Assembly: GCA_964549445.1 (NCBI GenBank)
Contig: CAZJVS010000020.1
Location: forward strand, 19,054-83,053
Origin: SpSt-539 sp964549445
GTDB lineage: Bacteria; Planctomycetota; Phycisphaerae; UBA1845; UTPLA1
DNA length: 64,000 bases
Reading direction: 5' to 3'
Under the pieces are notes generated by a model that searched no databases, was not told where the DNA came from, and was given only the letters and a program-made list of their open reading frames with translations. Both the position numbers and the translations under genes were made by a program. Below are positions 8,518-16,288 of the stretch, in pieces. Within the stretch, counting starts at the first letter, position 1; each line of letters opens with the position of its first letter.

Positions 8518-11148
8518 ATGTCGGATCAACCCATCAGTTCCCACGATCTGCCGATCGTCGACGAAATGCAGGATTCGTACCTGCGCTATGCCATGAGCGT
8601 CATCATGGCCCGGGCACTGCCCGATGTTCGCGACGGCCTCAAGCCGTCCCAGCGGCGAATCCTCGTCGCCATGAACGACCTCAACCTCGGGCCGCGGAGC
8701 CAGCACCGCAAGTGCGCCAAGATCGCCGGCGATACCTCGGGCAACTATCACCCGCACGGCGAAGGGGTCATCTACCCGACGCTGGTGCGAATGGCCCAGC
8801 CGTTCAACATGCGGGTCGCCCTGGTCGATGGCCAGGGTAACTTCGGGTCGATCGACGGCGACCCGCCGGCCGCCATGCGGTACACCGAGTCGCGGATGAC
8901 TGATGCGACGGTCCTCCTGCTGGAAGACCTCGAGAAAGACACCGTCGACTTCGTTCCGAATTATGACGACACGCGGACCGAGCCGGTCGTCCTGCCGGGC
9001 AAGTTTCCGAACCTGCTGGTGAACGGGTCGCTGGGAATCGCGGTCGGCATGGCGACGAGCATCCCTCCGCACAACCCGGGCGAGATCTGCAACGCCCTGC
9101 TGGCTCTGATCGACAACCCGGCCATGACGCTGAGCGAGCTGATGCAGCACGTGCCCGCCCCCGACTTCCCCACCGGCGGGCTGATCTGCGGCCAGCGCGG
9201 CATCAAGGAGGCCTACGCGACCGGGCGCGGCAACGTCGTCCTGCGCGGCAAGTACCACGTCGAGGAGATGAAGAGCGGTCGCAAGCAGATCGTCATCGAC
9301 GAGATTCCCTACAACATTCTCAAGAGCACCATCACCGAGCGGATCGCCGAGTGCGTCAAGGAGGGCAAGCTGCCCGACGTCGCCGACGTCCGCGACGAGT
9401 CCGACCGTAAGAACCCGATCCGGCTGGTCGTCGAACTGAAAAAGGACGCCAACGAAGAGGTCGTCATCAATCAGCTCTACGAGTTCACGCCGCTCCAGTC
9501 GAACTTCGTCATCATCAACATCGCCCTCGTCGGCAAGCAGCCGCGGACGATGCCGCTGAAGGAAGTGATGGAGCACTTCATCGAGCATCGCAAGGACGTC
9601 ATCACGCGGAGAACCCGATTCCTGCTCCGCAAGGCACGGCAACGGCTGCACGTGGTCGAGGCCCTGGTGCTGTGCCTCGATTCGATCGATCTGATCATCA
9701 AGACGATCCGAGCAGCCGAGAGCACGCCGGCCGCCAAAGCGGCATTGATGAAGCTACCCCTGGCACTGGGCGGCGTTGCGGCCGCGGCGACGGGCGTATC
9801 CAAGGAAGAAATCGCACGGCGGTTTGCAAAGCTGCCGGCGGCCGATCGCAAGCGGCTGTCGGGCGGTCCGCACAACCTGACGGGCGTGCAGGCCGACGCG
9901 ATCCTCTCCATGCAGCTCCAGCGCCTTACCGGTCTCGAAACCGAAAAAGTCTGCGGCGAATTCGCCAAGCTCGTGGAAGAGATCGAGGGCTACGAGGCAA
10001 TCCTGAAAGACGCAGCCCTGGTGCTCGACATCATTCGCGAAGACCTGCACGAGATAAAGGCGAAGTTCGCCGACGCCCGCCGCAGCCAGATCGTCGGCGA
10101 GGTCGGCGAGTTCAAGATGGACGAGCTGATCGACCGCGAACAGATGGTCATCACCATCTCGCACGAGGGCTACATCAAGCGAACCTCGCCCGACGAATAT
10201 CGCAAGCAGGGCCGCGGCGGGCGCGGCCTGCGCGGCAGCGAGACCAAGGAGGGCGACTTCCTCGAGCACCTGTTCGTCGCGAGCACCCACGACTACCTGC
10301 TCGTATTCACGTCGCGCGGACGGGTGTACTGGCTGCGGGTCTATGACATCCCCGAAATGGCGCGGACTTCGCGCGGACGCTCGCTCGTGAATCTGCTCAA
10401 GCTGCAGGAAGGCGAGTCCCACACGGCGATCCTGCCCATCAGCGGCTTCGAGGAAAAGTTCGTCTTCTTCGCAACGCGGAAGGGAACGATCAAGAAAACA
10501 GCCCTCGGGGCGTTTTCGCGGCCGCGGCCGAGCGGCATCATCGCCATCAGCATCGACCCGGACGATGCCCTCATCAACGTCGAGCTGACCAACGGCCAGG
10601 AAGAGGTCGTTCTGGCCACGCGCGACGGAATGGCCGTGCGGTTCCACGAAAACGATGCCCGGGCCATGGGCCGGCAGGCCGGCGGCGTGAAGGGCATCAC
10701 GCTCAAAGGCGACGACATCCTGGTCGACATGGCGGTGGCACGGCCGGGAGTAAGTCTGCTGACCGTATGCGAAAACGGCTTCGGCAAGCGAACGCCGATC
10801 GACGAGTACCGCCTGCAACATCGCGGCGGCAGCGGCGTCATCAACATCAAGACGACCGATCGCAACGGCAACGTGGTCGCGATGCGGGCCGTGACGGACA
10901 CCGACGAGCTGATGATGATCACCGCCAACGGCATCATGCTGCGGACCGCCGTGAGCGAGCTGCGGGAGATCGGCCGCGCGACACAGGGCGTGCGGATGAT
11001 CCGGGTCGATGAGGGCGATCGCGTCGTCGCCGTCGCGAAGATCGCGGCGGACGAGGACGAGAAGCCGGAGGACGGCGCCGCGCCGGCGGGCGGCGAGCCG
11101 CCGGCGACTCCGCCAAGCGCTCCGCCGCCGCCCGAGGCGACTTCCTAG
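8518..11148 (+). CDS. gyrA: DNA gyrase subunit A
   Basis: 876 residues. It has the complete topoisomerase II A-subunit layout: N-terminal winged-helix and tower with the active-site tyrosine in AAMRYTE (residue 122, the E. coli number), a coiled coil, and a C-terminal beta-pinwheel from about residue 510. The GyrA box, QGRGGRG at about 564-570, marks it as gyrase rather than ParC. It introduces negative supercoils with GyrB, which is not in the window. Numbering matches E. coli through the quinolone pocket, but residues 82-87 read EGVIYP instead of DSAVYD. An insertion of about 30 residues precedes the LQRLTGLE exit-gate motif, and the C-terminus ends in a Pro/Ala-rich acidic tail. Confidence 0.96.
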   Translation: MSDQPISSHDLPIVDEMQDSYLRYAMSVIMARALPDVRDGLKPSQRRILVAMNDLNLGPRSQHRKCAKIAGDTSGNYHPHGEGVIYPTLVRMAQPFNMRVALVDGQGNFGSIDGDPPAAMRYTESRMTDATVLLLEDLEKDTVDFVPNYDDTRTEPVVLPGKFPNLLVNGSLGIAVGMATSIPPHNPGEICNALLALIDNPAMTLSELMQHVPAPDFPTGGLICGQRGIKEAYATGRGNVVLRGKYHVEEMKSGRKQIVIDEIPYNILKSTITERIAECVKEGKLPDVADVRDESDRKNPIRLVVELKKDANEEVVINQLYEFTPLQSNFVIINIALVGKQPRTMPLKEVMEHFIEHRKDVITRRTRFLLRKARQRLHVVEALVLCLDSIDLIIKTIRAAESTPAAKAALMKLPLALGGVAAAATGVSKEEIARRFAKLPAADRKRLSGGPHNLTGVQADAILSMQLQRLTGLETEKVCGEFAKLVEEIEGYEAILKDAALVLDIIREDLHEIKAKFADARRSQIVGEVGEFKMDELIDREQMVITISHEGYIKRTSPDEYRKQGRGGRGLRGSETKEGDFLEHLFVASTHDYLLVFTSRGRVYWLRVYDIPEMARTSRGRSLVNLLKLQEGESHTAILPISGFEEKFVFFATRKGTIKKTALGAFSRPRPSGIIAISIDPDDALINVELTNGQEEVVLATRDGMAVRFHENDARAMGRQAGGVKGITLKGDDILVDMAVARPGVSLLTVCENGFGKRTPIDEYRLQHRGGSGVINIKTTDRNGNVVAMRAVTDTDELMMITANGIMLRTAVSELREIGRATQGVRMIRVDEGDRVVAVAKIAADEDEKPEDGAAPAGGEPPATPPSAPPPPEATS

Positions 11149-11169
11149 ATTTCATTCGGAAAACGAGCG

Positions 11170-11922
11170 ATGGGCGCGACGGTCATCGGCAGGGCGGCCG
11201 GTTCGGTGGTCGATCTGGTGTTTCCGCGAACCTGCGCGGCATGTCGCGGCGCGGTGATCGAGCGGGGCATCGGATTGTGCGAGCCATGTGCGGCGGACCT
11301 CGCGCTGCACGCGGCAGGCGAATACTGCCGTCAGTGTGCCCGCGACGCCGGGCCGCACATGCTGCACGATGGAATCTGCACCGAGTGTTGCGGGCATCCA
11401 CGGGCCAAGCTGAGCCGGATCGCGCGCGTCGGACGGCACCGCGGGGCCCTGCGCGGACTGGTGCTGGCGTTCAAGCACGAACGGATACACGACGCACTGG
11501 TCGGCGACATGATGGCCGCCGCATGGCTGCGCGAATACGGCGCGGCCGGCGTCGACACGATCGTGCCCGTGCCGACGCCGTGGTTGCGGCGGTGGCGGCG
11601 CGGATTTCATCCGACGGAGCTGCTCGCGCGGCGCGTATCGCGGGCGGCGGGCGTGCCGTGGAGGTCGTTCCTGAGAATGGCCCGGCGGGTCCGGCCGCAG
11701 ACCGGGCTGTCGGCGACGGCACGGGAGGAGAACATCAAGGGTGCGTTCAAGTGCCGAAGCGGGGCGGCGATCGACGGGCGCACGGTGTGCCTGATCGACG
11801 ATGTCTGCACGACCGGGGCGACGCTGCGCGAAGCCGCGGCGACGCTTCGCGATGCCGGCGCGGCGAAAGTCGTCGCGGCCGTCATTTCCCGGGCCGTGCT
11901 GACCGAGACGCCCGACGCCTGA
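11170..11922 (+). CDS. comF: ComF-family phosphoribosyltransferase-like protein
   Basis: 250 residues. The N-terminus carries four CxxC pairs (CAAC, CEPC, CRQC, CTEC), the zinc finger of ComF/GntX proteins. The C-terminal half is a type I phosphoribosyltransferase fold with VPVPTPWLRRWRRGF and the PRPP loop VCLIDDVCTTGATL. ComF links DNA uptake in naturally competent bacteria to the ATPase ComFA; many relatives have no shown activity. It begins 21 bases after gyrA and is followed by hpf, so it may share that transcription unit. No other competence genes are nearby. Confidence 0.92.
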   Translation: MGATVIGRAAGSVVDLVFPRTCAACRGAVIERGIGLCEPCAADLALHAAGEYCRQCARDAGPHMLHDGICTECCGHPRAKLSRIARVGRHRGALRGLVLAFKHERIHDALVGDMMAAAWLREYGAAGVDTIVPVPTPWLRRWRRGFHPTELLARRVSRAAGVPWRSFLRMARRVRPQTGLSATAREENIKGAFKCRSGAAIDGRTVCLIDDVCTTGATLREAAATLRDAGAAKVVAAVISRAVLTETPDA

Positions 11923-12060
11923 GGCGGCAGGCGTGCGGCTTGACCGGCTTTGTGGTGCGGCCTTAGACTCGGAAATCGGTTGCTCGGTGGCATGTACGGC
12001 CGCAAGGGTCGCCTGGAATGGCGATTGGGTCGCATCAGCCGGCGCGGTGGGCAAAGATTC

Positions 12061-12378
12061 ATGCGAATTGTCGTCAGCGGGCGTCATCAGCACTTGCCGG
12101 AGGCGCTCCGCGGCTACGCGTCGGAGAAGGCCGGCAAACTGCCACGGTTCTATGATCGTATTCAATCCATCGAGGTGGTGTTCGACACCGAAGGGGGGCG
12201 GCCGGCGGTCGAGTTGATCGTGGGCGTCGAGCACAGCAAGCCGTTTGTGGTCCGCTGGGTCGATGCGGACGCGCACGCGGCGGTCGACCGGGCGGTCGAT
12301 CACATGGAGGAGCAATTGCGGCGGCACAAAGAGAAGCTGCGAAATCGCAAGCACCCCGAGCGTCCGCCGAGCGAGTAG
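12061..12378 (+). CDS. hpf: Short ribosome hibernation promoting factor (HPF/YfiA type)
   Basis: 105 residues from ATG 12061. Longer in-frame starts exist upstream, but the extra residues are basic and unlike the family. The protein starts MRIVVSGRHQHLPEALRGYA, the usual beta-alpha-beta-beta-beta-alpha layout, and ends in a lysine/arginine-rich helix (MEEQLRRHKEKLRNRKH). It lacks the long-form C-terminal dimerisation domain, so it would stall 70S ribosomes rather than form 100S dimers alone. The next gene, ptsN, starts 5 bases downstream. An hpf-ptsN pair is the arrangement seen after rpoN in many proteobacteria, although rpoN is absent here. Confidence 0.9.
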   Translation: MRIVVSGRHQHLPEALRGYASEKAGKLPRFYDRIQSIEVVFDTEGGRPAVELIVGVEHSKPFVVRWVDADAHAAVDRAVDHMEEQLRRHKEKLRNRKHPERPPSE

Positions 12379-12382
12379 AGAA

Positions 12383-12856
12383 ATGAAACTTTCGGATTTC
12401 GTGAAAAGCAAGGCCATCATCGCCAACCTGGAGCCGACCGATCGCAACGGCGTGATTCGGGCCCTGGTCGCGTCGCTGTCGGCGGCCGGCGAGATCGATG
12501 CGGCGGACGTCGAGACGATCGCCAAGGCGATCATCCAGCGCGAGAATCAGGGCAGCACGGGATTCGGCAAGGGCGTGGCCGTACCGCACGTGAAGCACCC
12601 GAAGATCAAGCGAATCATGGCGGCCGTCGGCCGCTCGGCTCAGGGCATCGACTTTGCGGCTCTGGATCGGGCGCCGGTCTACACGGTGGTGCTGCTGTTG
12701 TCACCGCCGGAGAGTCCGGACGGGCACCTCCAGGCGATGGAAAACATCTTCCGGCACCTGCAGCGGGACAATTTCCGGCGGTTCCTGCGTCAGGCCGAGA
12801 CCCAGGATGCCATCGTTGAGTTGATCAAAGAAGCCGACGCGATGCCGGTGGGTTGA
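12383..12856 (+). CDS. ptsN: PTS EIIA-Ntr-type phosphoacceptor
   Basis: 157 residues from ATG 12383, 5 bases after the hpf stop. It is the fructose/Ntr-type EIIA fold, with the phosphorylated histidine at residue 69 in TGFGKGVAVPHVKHP and the usual QRENQGSTG lead-in. The C-terminal helices are intact. EIIA-Ntr is the terminal phosphate acceptor of the nitrogen PTS and usually regulates potassium transport, stringent response or envelope homeostasis. Here it sits with hpf, HPr and EI and with no membrane permease, which supports a regulatory rather than a sugar-uptake role. Confidence 0.93.
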   Translation: MKLSDFVKSKAIIANLEPTDRNGVIRALVASLSAAGEIDAADVETIAKAIIQRENQGSTGFGKGVAVPHVKHPKIKRIMAAVGRSAQGIDFAALDRAPVYTVVLLLSPPESPDGHLQAMENIFRHLQRDNFRRFLRQAETQDAIVELIKEADAMPVG

Positions 12857-12886
12857 GCGGCGCGGCAAAGCCCCCGACGTCATGCC

Positions 12887-13195
12887 ATGCGAATGGACGC
12901 GACCAACACCATGTCAGCAAATGCCACACACGCCGAGCGTGAGGTGACGATCGTCAACAAGCAGGGTCTCCACGCCCGGCCGGTGATGCGGTTCATCGAC
13001 ATCGCGAGCCAGTACCAGTCGACGGTTCGCGTGTTCAAGGGCAAGACCAGCGTCGATGGAAAAAGCCCGATGGAGATGATGCTGCTAGAAGGAACTCCGG
13101 GGACGCGGCTGAAGCTGGTGGCCGACGGCGAAGACGCGGCGACCGTGGTCGAAGCCCTGGCGAAACTGGTCGCGGATAAGTTCTACGAAGACTAG
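12887..13195 (+). CDS. ptsH: HPr phosphocarrier protein
   Basis: 102 residues. The phosphorylation site is NKQGLHARPVMRF, with active histidine at residue 29, followed by the GKTSVDGKSPMEMM segment. The serine at residue 60 corresponds to Ser46 of canonical HPr, so a serine-phosphorylating HPr kinase could act on it; no hprK is in the window. An N-terminal extension of about 14 residues precedes the fold, and Met9 is an alternative start. It overlaps by 4 bases the convergent MerR-like gene. It carries phosphate from EI to EIIA-Ntr. Confidence 0.94.
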   Translation: MRMDATNTMSANATHAEREVTIVNKQGLHARPVMRFIDIASQYQSTVRVFKGKTSVDGKSPMEMMLLEGTPGTRLKLVADGEDAATVVEALAKLVADKFYED

Positions 13196-13479
13196 TGCTG
13201 GCCGGGGCGCGGCTGCTCGGGGCGGAGAATGGGGAATTTCGATCTATTGCGGAGTGCGGCTTGGCGCTCCGCAAGAATTCGTTCCAAATCGCTTCGGCGG
13301 TACAAGCGATAACGATTGACGGGATTCCGCTCGGCCTTGAGTTTTCCCTCGCGGTCCCAGTTGCGCAGCGTGCCCGTCGACACGCCGAGAATCTCGGCGG
13401 CCTTCGAGACGATCACGAAATCATCACGGCCGGTGGCAATCCTGCCCGGATCGGCCGCACCGTAACCGACGGTGTCCAT
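13192..13479 (-). CDS. Small MerR-type helix-turn-helix DNA-binding protein
   Basis: About 95 residues from ATG 13479; a longer form from ATG 13548 is possible. The middle is a MerR/excisionase-like winged helix: VIVSKAAEILGVSTGTLRNW, then GKLKAERNPVNRYRLYRRSDLERILAE, typical of the DNA-recognition helix plus the wing. The C-terminus is short and basic with no ligand-binding domain. Such proteins bind DNA as regulators or accessory factors. Its tail overlaps the HPr stop codon, and its promoter would face the EI gene. What it controls cannot be read from the sequence. Confidence 0.78.
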   Translation of the reverse strand: MDTVGYGAADPGRIATGRDDFVIVSKAAEILGVSTGTLRNWDREGKLKAERNPVNRYRLYRRSDLERILAERQAALRNRSKFPILRPEQPRPGQH

Positions 13480-13746
13480 GCCAGACGCACCCGGAAATCC
13501 ATCGAGGCCCGCGCAGGTGGCGCGGTAGTGCCTCCGAGTGTCCAACAACGAAGGTCGGGGGCGCAGCGCTCAACGATTCTCCGAATTTCGCGCCATTTTT
13601 TTCGGGCAACGTGAGCAAAACAGGATTCGACCGTCCGGGCCGGTCGGGTGGCCCCCGGTCCGGCCGCGACAAGCGGCGGGGGGACGGATACGATGACCGC
13701 GCCCGGCTGCCCAGAAAACAGCGGCACGGTGCGAGGACACGGCTCG

Positions 13747-15489
13747 ATGTCTGTCAAACGAGGAATCGGCGTCTCCGCGGGGGTCGTGATCGGCCGGGCG
13801 GTCGTTCTCGACACCGAGGAGACGCGCGTTCCGAAGCGAATCCTGCCGCCGGAGCAGCTCGAACATGAACTGGCGTCGGTGGAGCGGGCGTTCGAGGCCG
13901 CAAGGGCCGAGGTCGCCGCCGAGCGAACGGCCGTCGCCGACCGGGCGGGAACCGAGCTGGCCGACATCTTCGGGTTTCACGAGCGCTGGCTCGCCGATCC
14001 GAAGCCGCGGGCCGAAGTGACGCAACTCATCCGCGAGAAGAATTTCAGCGCCGCATACGCGATCAGCGTTTTCATGCGGCGCTATCGCCGGCGATTCGCC
14101 GAGATGAACAGCCCGTTTCTTCAGGAGCGGGCACGGGACATCGTCGACATCGAGCGGCGCGTCTTGCGGCATGCCGGCGCCGGAGCGCGGCAGGAACTGA
14201 CCGAGCTCCAGGAGCCGGTCATCATCATCGCACACGACCTGACCCCGTCGCAGACGGTCATGCTCGACAAGACGCGGCGGGTGCTGGGGTTCGCGACCGA
14301 CCTCGGCGGCTCGACGTCGCACACGGCCATCGTGGCCCGCGGGTTGGGGATTCCGGCCGTCGTCGGGCTGGGGAACATCACCGGGCTCATCTCGACCGGC
14401 GACATGGCCGTGATCGACGGCACACACGGCGTCGTGGCGATCAACCCCGACGAATCGCAGATCAACCAGTACAAGACGCAGGCGGCGCACCTCGTCGAGA
14501 TCCAGCAGGCCCTGAGCGAGCTGCGCGACCTGCCGGCCGTGACGAAAGACGGCGTGCGGATCGCCCTGCTGGGAAACATCGAATTTCCCGAGGACGTTGA
14601 GGGCTGCCTGGCCCGGGGGGCCGAAGGCGTCGGGCTGTTCCGAACGGAGTTTCTGTTCTTACAGGGCGGGCCGGAGCCGTCGGAGGAGGAGCAGTTTCAG
14701 GCCTACCGGCAGGCGACGGAGCTGTTGAACGGCAAGCCGCTGGTGATCCGGACCGTCGACCTCGGCGCCGACAAGCTGAACCCGGGCCGACCGATGGAGC
14801 CGGAACAGAATCCATTCCTCGGCCTGCGGTCGATCCGGCTCTGTTTACAGAATCTTCCGCTGTTCCGGGCGCAGTTGCGCGCGATCATGCGGGCGAGCGT
14901 GCATGGCGACGTGCGGATCATGTTCCCGCTCGTCACGCATATTTCGGAGCTGCGGCAGGCGCGGTACGTGCTGAACGTGCTGATCGAGGAACTGGAAGAA
15001 GAGGGGTACGAGTTCCGCAAGAAAGTGCCGACCGGGATCATGGTCGAAACGCCCGCCGCCGCGCTGTGCGCGAAGGAGTTGGCCCGCGAGGTCGACTTCT
15101 TCAGCGTCGGAACCAACGACCTGATCCAGTACACCCTCGCCGTGGACCGAAACAACGAGAAAGTTGCCCCGCTGTTCAGCGGCTTTAATCCCGCGGTGCT
15201 TCGGTTGCTGAAGATGGTGGTCGATGCGTCGGAGGGTCCGCAAACCGACCTGAGCATTTGCGGCGAGATGGCGGCCGATCCGGTTTGCACTATCTTGTTT
15301 TTGGGTATGGGGTTACGAAAGTTATCGATGGTGGCCGGGAGCATTCCGCTGGTAAAGAGGATGATTCGCAGCGTAACCATGTCGGACGCAAAGCGGTCGG
15401 CCGAGCGTTGCCTGGGGTTCGAGACCGAGCGGGAAGTGGTAAACTACCTGCGGCAGGAAGCCCGCAAGATCCTGCCGGATGTGATTTAG
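13747..15489 (+). CDS. ptsI: Phosphoenolpyruvate-protein phosphotransferase (PTS EI)
   Basis: 580 residues from ATG 13747, chosen because an AGGA lies about 9 bases upstream and the length then matches EI; an upstream ATG at 13648 adds a low-complexity leader. Domains run in the canonical order: HPr-binding, swivelling phosphohistidine (GGSTSHTAIVARGLGIPAV, His about 192), then the PEP-binding TIM barrel (GVGLFRTEFLFL, then IMVETPAAA, FFSVGTNDLIQYTLAVDR, and the catalytic cysteine in LSICGEMA). It autophosphorylates with PEP and feeds HPr. No GAF domain is fused, so it is an EI rather than EI-Ntr, although its likely partner here is EIIA-Ntr. Confidence 0.95.
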   Translation: MSVKRGIGVSAGVVIGRAVVLDTEETRVPKRILPPEQLEHELASVERAFEAARAEVAAERTAVADRAGTELADIFGFHERWLADPKPRAEVTQLIREKNFSAAYAISVFMRRYRRRFAEMNSPFLQERARDIVDIERRVLRHAGAGARQELTELQEPVIIIAHDLTPSQTVMLDKTRRVLGFATDLGGSTSHTAIVARGLGIPAVVGLGNITGLISTGDMAVIDGTHGVVAINPDESQINQYKTQAAHLVEIQQALSELRDLPAVTKDGVRIALLGNIEFPEDVEGCLARGAEGVGLFRTEFLFLQGGPEPSEEEQFQAYRQATELLNGKPLVIRTVDLGADKLNPGRPMEPEQNPFLGLRSIRLCLQNLPLFRAQLRAIMRASVHGDVRIMFPLVTHISELRQARYVLNVLIEELEEEGYEFRKKVPTGIMVETPAAALCAKELAREVDFFSVGTNDLIQYTLAVDRNNEKVAPLFSGFNPAVLRLLKMVVDASEGPQTDLSICGEMAADPVCTILFLGMGLRKLSMVAGSIPLVKRMIRSVTMSDAKRSAERCLGFETEREVVNYLRQEARKILPDVI

Positions 15490-15547
15490 AACGGGTCGCA
15501 CAAATGCGCCGACCCGCGACAGATAAGAAGGCCGGGCGCCGGCCGCG

Positions 15548-16288
15548 GTGACGTTCACCGCGGTGAGGCACGCGGCAGAAAAACTCAAACGAAAGGGACC
15601 CTTTTCAGGATTGCATTATCGACTTGCGTTTCGCTATGCCATTGAGGGCGACCTGCGGTTCATCTCGCACCACGACACGGTGCGTCTGTTTGAGCGCGCG
15701 TTCGCGCGGGCCGAGTTGCCCGCGAAACGGTCGGCGGGGTTCAATCCGCGACCGAAATTGTCGCTCCCACTTCCCCGAAGCGTGGGCATCGCCTCGCGTG
15801 CCGAGCTGCTGATCGTCGAGTTCGACGGTCCGCTCGACGCGGCGGAGGCGATGCGGAGAATGGCGGCGCAGATGCCGGGCGGGCTGCGGCTCCTCGAGAC
15901 ATTTGCACTGGCGGAAGACGCGGCGTGCGCGCCGGAGTTTGTGACCTACGCCATGCGACTCACGGACGCGGAGGTCGCGGATGTCGCGGCCCGGGCGGCG
16001 GCCTTCGCCGCCGAAACCCGCGTGGACGTGGAGCGTCGCGACGTGAAGAGCGGGCGCACACGGCCCGTCAATGTCCGCGAGTTCGTGCGGGAGATCGGCG
16101 TGGCCGACGGCCGCCTGGTCTGGACCCAGAGCACGGGAGCGGGCGGCACGGCGAAACCGGGCGAAGTCCTGCAAGCACTGGGCTTCGAGTCTCGCGGCGA
16201 TCTGCACCGGCTGGAACGCACGCACGTCGAATACGCACATCTGAAGCGCCATCCTGAACAGACGGTCACCGGAAAGGCAACACCGTGA
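15548..16288 (+). CDS. TIGR03936-family protein (DUF2344, radical-SAM-associated)
   Basis: 246 residues from a GTG at 15548; the family-like part starts near YRLAFRYAIEGDLRFISHHD, so a later TTG at about 15611 is an alternative start. The conserved features are FISHHDTVRLFERAFARAELP, RSAGFNPRPKLSLPLPRSVG and the mid-protein EFVREIGV stretch. In other bacteria the domain is found downstream of, or fused to, a radical SAM protein and next to the RNase E/G gene and ribosomal L21 genes. Here it overlaps the rne/rng start by 4 bases (GTGA), so the two are translationally coupled. Its own activity is not known. Confidence 0.88.
   Translation: MTFTAVRHAAEKLKRKGPFSGLHYRLAFRYAIEGDLRFISHHDTVRLFERAFARAELPAKRSAGFNPRPKLSLPLPRSVGIASRAELLIVEFDGPLDAAEAMRRMAAQMPGGLRLLETFALAEDAACAPEFVTYAMRLTDAEVADVAARAAAFAAETRVDVERRDVKSGRTRPVNVREFVREIGVADGRLVWTQSTGAGGTAKPGEVLQALGFESRGDLHRLERTHVEYAHLKRHPEQTVTGKATP

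Noticed and set aside
8434..9651. 405-residue reverse frame opposite gyrA
   Set aside because: It is the complement of the highly conserved GyrA N-terminus and has no family or start signal.
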